A model generated the notes under the pieces. That model was not told where the DNA came from. It searched no databases and saw only the letters and a list, made by a program, of their open reading frames with translations. Positions 1 to 5,961 of a stretch of DNA of 11,018 nt are shown here, piece after piece. The translations under genes and the position numbers were made by a program. The DNA is from Clostridiales bacterium UBA8153. Its GTDB lineage: Bacteria > Bacillota > Sulfobacillia > UBA8153. The stretch lies in NCBI GenBank assembly GCA_003449495.1, contig DMHJ01000035.1:580-11597 (forward strand), in the 5' to 3' direction. Each line of letters begins with the position of its first letter. Position 1 is the first letter of the stretch.

Positions 1-1023
1 AAGCGGCGCTACGCCCAGGAATTAGGCATCAAGCCCAAGGACATGTTTGTAGTTTCGATAATGCCGTGTGTGGCCAAGAAATTCGAGGCCCAGCGGCCGG
101 AGTTTTCCCAAGAGGGCGTGCGCGACGTGGACGCGGTGATTTCCACGACGGAGCTGGCCCAGCTCATCCGCCACGACGGCATCGTCTTTGACCAGCTGGA
201 GGAAGAGGCTTTCGACCAGCCCTTTGGCCTGGTCAGTGGGGCCGGGGTGATCTTCGGGGTCACCGGCGGGGTGGCCGAGGCCGCGGTCCGCACGGCCGCC
301 CACCTCCTCGGGGTGAACGTGGGCAAAATCGACTACCAGGAACTGCGCGGGTACGACGGGGTACGCACGGCCCGCATCCCCCTGGGGGACAAAGAGGTGC
401 GCTTGGCGGTGGTCTCCGGCCTGGACAACACCACCAAGCTCTTGGATGCCATCAAGGCCGGCACCGAGATCTACGATCTGGTGGAGGTGATGGCGTGCCC
501 GGGCGGGTGCATCGGTGGTGGAGGCCAGCCTCACCCCAACGACCGGGAAGCGCGCCACCTGCGCGGGGCCGGGCTGTACCGCACCGACCGCAGTCTCTCG
601 TTCCGTAATCCCGCCGACAACTTGGCGGTCCAGAAGATCTACTCCGAGTGGCTGGGAGGCCCTGACAGTCACGCCTGTCACGAAATACTGCATACCCGCT
701 ACCACCCGCGCCGGCGCATCGACGGGAAGCCCATCCGCGTCACCCGCGCCCCGATCGAAGAGCCCCTGGAAGTGGCGGTCTGCGTAGGCACCGGCTGCTA
801 CCTCCGGGGCGCCTATGAGGTGCTGGCCAAGTTCACCGAGCTGAGCGTGCGCGAGGATGTGGCCGGACTGGTCAACCTCAAAGCCACGTTCTGCTTGGAG
901 CGGTGCGACCGGGGAGTGAGCCTCAAGGTGGGGGACCGGATCATCACCGGAGTGAACCCGGAGAACGCCCAGGAGGTGTTTGACCGGGAGATCGCGGACC
1001 GGGTGGCGGTAGGGCATGCGTAA
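1..1023 (+). CDS. hydA: [FeFe] hydrogenase catalytic subunit, C-terminal part (5' end outside window)
   Basis: This is the C-terminal 340 codons of a catalytic [FeFe] hydrogenase, which interconverts H2 with protons and electrons in the cytoplasm. The reading frame is open from base 1, so the N-terminal FeS clusters and the first H-cluster motif (TSCCP) lie outside the window. Seen here, numbered from the first visible codon: the L2 motif MPCVAKKFE with ligand Cys23, and the L3 motif EVMACPGGCIGGGGQP with ligands Cys166 and Cys170. A small-subunit-like segment follows (about 172-235). The last ~85 residues form a thioredoxin-like [2Fe-2S] domain with Cys261, Cys266, Cys298 and Cys302. That fused C-terminal domain is known from the HydA subunit of trimeric electron-bifurcating hydrogenases such as that of Thermotoga maritima, so NuoE/NuoF-like partner genes are expected upstream (inference). 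All motifs look intact. Confidence 0.95.
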   Translation, partial: KRRYAQELGIKPKDMFVVSIMPCVAKKFEAQRPEFSQEGVRDVDAVISTTELAQLIRHDGIVFDQLEEEAFDQPFGLVSGAGVIFGVTGGVAEAAVRTAAHLLGVNVGKIDYQELRGYDGVRTARIPLGDKEVRLAVVSGLDNTTKLLDAIKAGTEIYDLVEVMACPGGCIGGGGQPHPNDREARHLRGAGLYRTDRSLSFRNPADNLAVQKIYSEWLGGPDSHACHEILHTRYHPRRRIDGKPIRVTRAPIEEPLEVAVCVGTGCYLRGAYEVLAKFTELSVREDVAGLVNLKATFCLERCDRGVSLKVGDRIITGVNPENAQEVFDREIADRVAVGHA

Positions 1024-1029
1024 GGAGGA
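1024..1029 (+). promoter_or_regulatory. Ribosome binding site of the small ferredoxin gene
   Basis: GGAGGA sits directly after the hydA stop codon and 9 nt before the GTG at 1039. It decides this non-ATG start. Confidence 0.8.
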
Positions 1030-1038
1030 CCATCACCG

Positions 1039-1293
1039 GTGCTGACCGTGCAGATCTGCGTAGGCAGCTCCTGCTTTCTGCGAGGAGCTCCTGCCGTCAT
1101 CAACCGGATGCAGGAGCTGGTGGAGGCGCACCAGCTCGCGGGCCGGCTGACGCTCAAAGGATCTTTCTGCATGGAACAGTGTACCAAGGGTGGCGTCACC
1201 ATGCGGCTTGGGGACGAGCTGTTGACCGGCATAAAGTGCGAGGAGTTGCCGCACCTGTTTGAGACGAAAATCCTGCCCGCCCTGCGGGGGTGA
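1039..1293 (+). CDS. Stand-alone thioredoxin-like [2Fe-2S] ferredoxin
   Basis: An 84-residue soluble protein with the four-cysteine pattern of thioredoxin-like [2Fe-2S] ferredoxins: Cys7 and Cys12 (CVGSSC) and Cys44 and Cys48 (FCMEQC). The GTG start at 1039 is supported by a strong GGAGGA site. The protein aligns over its whole length with the C-terminal domain of the hydrogenase just upstream: CVGSSCFLRG against CVGTGCYLRG, FCMEQC against FCLERC, and GDELLTGI against GDRIITGV. It is therefore a free-standing paralogue of that fused domain. It lies 15 nt after hydA and 4 nt before hydS, so translation is probably coupled to both. Likely role (inference): electron carrier between the catalytic hydrogenase and either its diaphorase partners or the sensory hydrogenase. 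A NuoE-type subunit is less likely, because the N-terminal helical part of NuoE is missing. Confidence 0.88.
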   Translation: MLTVQICVGSSCFLRGAPAVINRMQELVEAHQLAGRLTLKGSFCMEQCTKGGVTMRLGDELLTGIKCEELPHLFETKILPALRG

Positions 1294-1297
1294 TGTC

Positions 1298-3046
1298 ATG
1301 GTAGAGCGGGCCGCAGACTACATCCAGTCCATCAAGGCCAAGTGCCAGGACTGCTACCTTTGCCTGCGTTCGTGTCCCGTCAAGGCCATCCGGTTGGAAC
1401 CGGGCCGCGGCAGGCATGAGTTACACGCCAGCGTCATCGACCAGCGCTGCATCCTGGACGGGCGATGCGTCAAAGTCTGCCCCCAGCAGGCCAAGCGCCC
1501 TCGTTCCAACCTCGAGCGGGTGCAGGAGCTGCTGGCTGCCGGCGGTCCGGTGGCCGCCAGCCTGGCCCCGGCCTTTCCGTCCGCGTTCGATGCCGATCCT
1601 TTCGCCATCCCCACTGCCCTGCGCCGCCTGGGTTTCTCCTACGTCCAGGAGACCGCCCTGGGCGCGGAACTGGTGGCCGCGGAGCACCGCCGCCTGGCCG
1701 AGACCACGACCAACCCGCTCATCACCAGTGCGTGTCCGGCAGTGGTGAACTTGATCCAGTGCCACTTCCCCTCGGCCATTCACCTGCTCGCCCCTCTGGT
1801 GTCCCCGATGATCGCCCACGGGCGCTATCTCAAGACCATCCTGCCGGGATACGCCGTGGTATTCATCGGTCCGTGCATCGCTAAGATGCAGGAGGCGGAA
1901 ACTCCGAGTCTGGCCGGTGCCATCGATGCCGTACTCACCTTCGATGAACTGGCGGCATGGCTTGCCCAGGCCCACGTGGAGCTGGAACGGCTGGAGCCGG
2001 GTGCCTTCGACGGGATCGCGCCCGAGTGGGCCCGCATGTTTCCCGTAGACGGCGGGACCTTGCGCACGGCGGCCCTGGACACCGACGTGCTCAGCCCCTC
2101 TACTCAGACCGTCTCCGGCCTGGAAAGGTGCAAGGACCTGATCGAGCACTGCCTGGCCCGGCCGGAAGGGCTACCCCGCCTCATCGAGATGATGGCCTGC
2201 GAGGGCGGCTGCATCGCCGGCCCCTCCCATCCCGGCAAGGAGCACCCCTACCGTCGCCGCCAACGAGTACTCGGTTATGCCGAGCTGCGAGCCAGGGCAA
2301 CGGCGTCGCCCGGCCGGGTGCCGCTACCGGTCATACCGGTATCGCGCTCCTACGAGGACCAGTCCATGCAGCTGGGCGAGCCCGATGAAACGACCATACG
2401 GGCCATCCTCACCAAGTCCGGCAAGCACGGGCCGCAGGATGAGCTGAACTGCGGCTCCTGCGGGTACAACACCTGCCGGGAGAAGGCGGTCGCGGTGTTC
2501 CGGGGCTGGGCCGACCCCAAGATGTGCTTGCCCTACATGCGGGAACGGGCCGAGTCCATGTCCACCACCGTGGTGTCGTCCACCCCCAACGCCATCTTCG
2601 TGGTAGACCCCGGGGGATGCGTCGTCGACATCAACCCGGCGGCCGAAAGGGTGTTCCGCACGGCCAAGGCCGATGCCGTGGGCCGGCACATCCGCGAGTT
2701 CATGTCGCCGGACCTGTTCGACCGGGTGGCAGAAACCGGAGAGCCCGTACGGGATGAAGTCGACTTCCCGGACCTGGCCTACGCGGCGCGCCGCACGGTG
2801 TTTCGCGAAGCGAGCCAGGGGGTGACCATCGCCATACTGGCGGACTGTACCGAAGAGAAGCGCCACCTGGAGACGGTGCAGCAGCTGCGCCACCAGACCC
2901 TTAACAAAGCCCAGGGGGTCATCAACAAGCAGATGGAAGTGGCCCAGAAGATCGCCGGTCTGCTGGGGGAGACCACGGCAGAAACCAAGGTGCTCCTCAC
3001 CCAGTTGATGAAGGTCATGCGCGAGGAAGGCCGGGAGGGCAAATGA
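1298..3046 (+). CDS. hydS: Sensory [FeFe] hydrogenase with FeS and PAS domains (HydS type)
   Basis: A 582-residue multidomain protein, probably a cytoplasmic H2/redox sensor. Order: two ferredoxin motifs (C16-C19-C22-C26, then C51-D54-C57-C61), an H-cluster domain (about 85-330), a CxxCGYxxC FeS domain (C385, C388, C393, C410), a PAS domain (about 420-520) and a helical, probably coiled-coil tail (about 520-580). H-cluster ligands are Cys146 in TSACP, Cys193 in GPCIAK, and Cys301 and Cys305 in MACEGGC. Ala145 replaces the proton-transfer cysteine of catalytic enzymes, as in known sensory (group C) hydrogenases such as Thermotoga maritima HydS. The ATG at 1298 was chosen because it follows the ferredoxin stop by 4 nt and has a GGGGGTGA site; an in-frame ATG at 1259 lies inside the ferredoxin gene. 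No kinase domain is present, so output is expected through the overlapping phosphatase gene. The Asp in the second cluster motif is unusual. Confidence 0.93.
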   Translation: MVERAADYIQSIKAKCQDCYLCLRSCPVKAIRLEPGRGRHELHASVIDQRCILDGRCVKVCPQQAKRPRSNLERVQELLAAGGPVAASLAPAFPSAFDADPFAIPTALRRLGFSYVQETALGAELVAAEHRRLAETTTNPLITSACPAVVNLIQCHFPSAIHLLAPLVSPMIAHGRYLKTILPGYAVVFIGPCIAKMQEAETPSLAGAIDAVLTFDELAAWLAQAHVELERLEPGAFDGIAPEWARMFPVDGGTLRTAALDTDVLSPSTQTVSGLERCKDLIEHCLARPEGLPRLIEMMACEGGCIAGPSHPGKEHPYRRRQRVLGYAELRARATASPGRVPLPVIPVSRSYEDQSMQLGEPDETTIRAILTKSGKHGPQDELNCGSCGYNTCREKAVAVFRGWADPKMCLPYMRERAESMSTTVVSSTPNAIFVVDPGGCVVDINPAAERVFRTAKADAVGRHIREFMSPDLFDRVAETGEPVRDEVDFPDLAYAARRTVFREASQGVTIAILADCTEEKRHLETVQQLRHQTLNKAQGVINKQMEVAQKIAGLLGETTAETKVLLTQLMKVMREEGREGK

Positions 3047-4227
3047 GCAGTGCTACTCGGGCGGTGGAGTCTCCGGCAGAGCTGTTTATCGATGTCGGGC
3101 ACAGCCAGCTCAATAAGAAAGATGAAGAGCTGTGCGGCGACAGCATCGCCGTGGCCGAGTCCGCGGTCTCCCTCATCGTGGTCTGCTCCGACGGCCTGGG
3201 CAGCGGGGTAAAGGCCAGCATCCTGGCTTCCCTTACCTCCAAAATGGCTTCCACCATGCTGCAGCAAGGCTGCAGTCTCGAGGAAGTCATAGAAACGCTG
3301 GCCCACACCCTGCCCGTCTGCGAAGTACGGGGTCTGGCCTACAGCACTTTCTCCATCCTCCAGGTCATGCGCGACGGCCGGGCCTACCTGGCCGAGTACG
3401 ACAACCCGGCCGCCTACTACGGCCATAACGGGCAGCTCATGGAGGTGCCCAGGCGGGCCCGGGTCATCGGCGAGCGCGTCATCCGCGAAGCCTACCTGGA
3501 GCTGCGGCCGGGCGATTGGGTTTGCCTGATCAGCGACGGGGTGCTCCACGCCGGCATCGGCGGCATCTGGAACTTGGGCTGGGGAGCCGAGCGGGTAGGC
3601 AACTTCCTCAGGCAGGTGGCGGGCAAGAACGAGGACGCCTCCTCAGCGGCCGCTGAGGTCACGGCTTTGGTGAACAAGCTTTACGCGGGAAGACCCGGCG
3701 ATGATGCCAGCGTGGTCTTTGTGCGCACCCGCCTGCCCCACTACCTGACCGTCCTGTTCGGCCCACCCCGGGACCAGAACTCGGACCGGGCAGTGGTAGA
3801 GAAGCTGATGGCGGGCCCGGGCAGGCGCATCGTGTGCGGCGGCACCACCGCCAACATCGTGTCCCGTGAGCTGGGAAGGGAAATCCGGGTGGACTTGGGA
3901 ACCATGGACGCCCGGGTGCCGCCCACCGCCTACATGGACGGGATCGACCTGGTCACCGAAGGCATGCTCACCGTTTCCTACGCCACCGAGAAGATCCGGT
4001 CCGGCGTCCGCCTGCCCGACCTCGCCTACAAGCGGGACGGGGCCAGCCGCCTGGCGGCGTTGCTGCTCAAAGGCGATCGCATCCAGATTATGGTCGGACA
4101 GGCTCTCAACCCGGCGCACCAGAGCCCGGAAGTGCCCATCAGCCTGGGCCTCAAGAACAAGGTGGTCGAGGATCTGGTGCGTGCCCTCCAGCAACGCGGT
4201 AAGACCGTCAGCGTCAGCTACTACTAG
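3043..4227 (+). CDS. SpoIIE/PP2C-family serine phosphatase with extra C-terminal domain
   Basis: A 394-residue soluble protein. Residues about 12-228 are a SpoIIE-type PP2C domain with the expected metal-binding aspartates: Asp50 in CSDGLGSG, Asp165 in ISDGV, and Asp220/Asp221 in GDDASV. Such enzymes remove phosphate from serine or threonine of partner proteins, often anti-sigma-factor antagonists. Residues about 231-394 form a second, compact domain I cannot assign. It holds a CGGTTANIVSRELG stretch and a YMDGIDLVTEGMLT stretch and has no membrane segment. The ATG overlaps the hydS stop (ATGA) and has GGGAGG just upstream, so the two proteins are translationally coupled. Phosphatase-linked sensory [FeFe] hydrogenases are a recognised arrangement, and HydS is the likely upstream controller (inference). 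No antagonist or anti-sigma partner is visible next to it. Confidence 0.9.
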   Translation: MSSATRAVESPAELFIDVGHSQLNKKDEELCGDSIAVAESAVSLIVVCSDGLGSGVKASILASLTSKMASTMLQQGCSLEEVIETLAHTLPVCEVRGLAYSTFSILQVMRDGRAYLAEYDNPAAYYGHNGQLMEVPRRARVIGERVIREAYLELRPGDWVCLISDGVLHAGIGGIWNLGWGAERVGNFLRQVAGKNEDASSAAAEVTALVNKLYAGRPGDDASVVFVRTRLPHYLTVLFGPPRDQNSDRAVVEKLMAGPGRRIVCGGTTANIVSRELGREIRVDLGTMDARVPPTAYMDGIDLVTEGMLTVSYATEKIRSGVRLPDLAYKRDGASRLAALLLKGDRIQIMVGQALNPAHQSPEVPISLGLKNKVVEDLVRALQQRGKTVSVSYY

Positions 4228-4258
4228 TCGCCCGGGACGCCCGCTCCCGCCGGGGCGA
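4228..4258. terminator. Possible hairpin between convergent operons
   Basis: TCGCCC (4228-4233) can pair with GGGCGA (4253-4258), and inside it GGGA (4234-4237) with TCCC (4245-4248), leaving a 4-nt bulge. It starts right after the phosphatase stop and ends 13 nt before the end of the convergent deacylase gene. There is no T-run on either strand, so it is not a classical intrinsic terminator. Confidence 0.3.
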
Positions 4259-4271
4259 GGTGTCTACAGAT

Positions 4272-5879
4272 TCAGGAGGCATTCCCGGCACCTTCCCGGT
4301 CCCGGAGCAACGCGCGTCCTCCCCATTCCCCGGTCGCCCGGCCCTCCTGCACTGCCAGCCTGCCATTGACCCACACGGCGTAGATGCCGGCGGGGGCCTG
4401 TTCCGGTTCCTCGTATGTGGACCGGTCGGAAAGCTTGGCCGGGTCAAACAGCACCAGATCGGCGAAGCAGCCCGGCCGGATCAGGCCCCGGCCTTTGAGC
4501 CGGAAGGTGGCGGCCGGGAGCGAAGTGGCGCGACGCACGGCCGCGGCCCATCCCAGTACCGGTTCTTCCCGGACGAAGCGGCGGAAGAACCGGGGGAAGG
4601 CGCCATAGAGCCGGGGATGGGGACGCCCGCCGTAGATGCCGTCGGTGCAGGGCATCACCCACGAGCGCGAGGCGATGTGGCTGAGAAAGTCCTCTCCGCC
4701 GTAGTGGGTGATCATGGTGACTGCCAGTTCCTCTTCGGCCAGCAGCTGCAGCACCGCCTGGACCGGGTCCAGGCCGCGGGCGGCGGCGATCTCCGCCACG
4801 TGCTTCCCCTCCATCCACCGGTTGGAGTCCCGGCGCACGCTGGAGATGACTATGCTCTCCCAACCGATGGTGAATGCCCGGTTGTCCCACTGTTCCGGGC
4901 CTAAGGTGAAGTAGCGGGCGATGGTCTCTCTTTGGGCCGGGTCGTGAAGCCGCGCCAGCAGCTGCCCGGCCCCGCCGGCGTGGGCCCACTCGGGGAGCAC
5001 CGCCGCCAGCATGGTGCTGCCGGCGGTATACGGATACTGGTCGGCGGTAATCGCGTGTCCCCGGTCCCGGGACCGCTCCAAAAGCTCCAGGGCCGGGCCC
5101 AGCTGGGAAGCATAGGTCTTCCCCATGAGTTTGAGGTGGGAAATGTGCAGTGGCGAGCGTCCGATGGTAACCCGCAGCATCTCCTGGACGGAAGCCAGGA
5201 GGTCTTTGCCCTCGCTTCTCAGGTGCACCACCAGCGGGGCCATAAACTCACCCACCACCCCGGCGAGCATGACCAGCTCTTCCTCGGAGGCGTAGGTACA
5301 GGGTGGGTAAATCAGACCGGTTGATAGACCCACGGCTCCCTCCCGGAAGGCCTGGCGTGCCGCGCCGGCCATCGCTTCCAGTTCGCCCGCGGTAGCCGGG
5401 CGCTGTTCCGGCCCGGGACCGGCCATACGCAGGGCGCCGTGGGGCACCAGGTAGGCCGCGTTCACCGGTAGGCTCGCCCGGGCCAGCGCGGCCAAGTAAG
5501 CGCCCACCGTGGGCCAGGTGGCCGGATGGGGGGCCTGCCCCAGCAGGCCGGCCAGCGCCCCTTGCCAGTCTCCCGCCGCCGCTGCCGGGATGGGAGCGAC
5601 GCTGATGCCGTCCTGTCCCAGAATCTCGGTGGTGATGCCCTGCAGGAGTTTGGGCAGGGGCGGCTTCCCCTCGAGGAGAGCCCACTCCGAGTGACTGTGC
5701 GGGTCGATCAACCCGGGGGTCAGCGCTAAGCCATAGGCGTCCACCACCTGGTCTCCCGCGAGGCTGCCGGGCGCGGCCACCGCTGCGATCCGGTCTTCCT
5801 TTATGGCCACGTCGGCCGGCCCGGGCGCGCTTCCGCTGCCATCGTAGACCAGGGAGGCGCGAATCACTAAGTCGTACAT
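4272..5879 (-). CDS. D-aminoacylase / N-acyl-D-amino-acid deacylase family amidohydrolase
   Basis: A 535-residue cytoplasmic amidohydrolase. The family hydrolyses N-acyl-D-amino acids to D-amino acid and carboxylate, and related members cut other N-acyl or N-carbamoyl compounds. Seen: N-terminal strand domain ending in GLIDPHSHSEWALL (His61, His63), QGITTEILGQDGISVAP (80-96), HLRSEG (His219), ISHLK (His248), THYGGED (391-397), the catalytic Asp413 in CTDGIYGGRPHPR, and the C-terminal signature GLIRPGCFADLVLFDP (465-480). Length and motif order fit the D-aminoacylase family well. The metal-bridging Cys of Alcaligenes D-aminoacylase (NCG context) is Asp90 here, which changes the expected metal site. 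Start: ATG at 5879 with GGAG 9 nt upstream. It lies 82 nt downstream of the second amidohydrolase on the same strand, probably in one transcript. Exact substrate cannot be read from sequence. Confidence 0.9.
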   Translation of the reverse strand: MYDLVIRASLVYDGSGSAPGPADVAIKEDRIAAVAAPGSLAGDQVVDAYGLALTPGLIDPHSHSEWALLEGKPPLPKLLQGITTEILGQDGISVAPIPAAAAGDWQGALAGLLGQAPHPATWPTVGAYLAALARASLPVNAAYLVPHGALRMAGPGPEQRPATAGELEAMAGAARQAFREGAVGLSTGLIYPPCTYASEEELVMLAGVVGEFMAPLVVHLRSEGKDLLASVQEMLRVTIGRSPLHISHLKLMGKTYASQLGPALELLERSRDRGHAITADQYPYTAGSTMLAAVLPEWAHAGGAGQLLARLHDPAQRETIARYFTLGPEQWDNRAFTIGWESIVISSVRRDSNRWMEGKHVAEIAAARGLDPVQAVLQLLAEEELAVTMITHYGGEDFLSHIASRSWVMPCTDGIYGGRPHPRLYGAFPRFFRRFVREEPVLGWAAAVRRATSLPAATFRLKGRGLIRPGCFADLVLFDPAKLSDRSTYEEPEQAPAGIYAVWVNGRLAVQEGRATGEWGGRALLRDREGAGNAS

Positions 5880-5961
5880 GCCATCTACTCCGTTCCGCCG
5901 CTCACCGGCTACCGTGTCGCGAGGATCATGCCTACCTATGGATGTCTGGGTTGCCCTCCCA

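Noticed and set aside
22..1017. Long minus-strand open frame of 331 codons opposite hydA
   Set aside because: It is the shadow of a GC-rich gene: low complexity, no recognisable motif, and the plus strand encodes clear hydrogenase motifs.
1259..1297. Upstream ATG giving hydS 13 more residues
   Set aside because: It lies inside the ferredoxin gene, and the added residues look like out-of-frame sequence. The ATG at 1298 has its own ribosome site.
1421..2149. Minus-strand open frame of 242 codons opposite hydS
   Set aside because: Gly/Arg/Gln-rich composition with no family motif; it lies fully inside the H-cluster domain of hydS.
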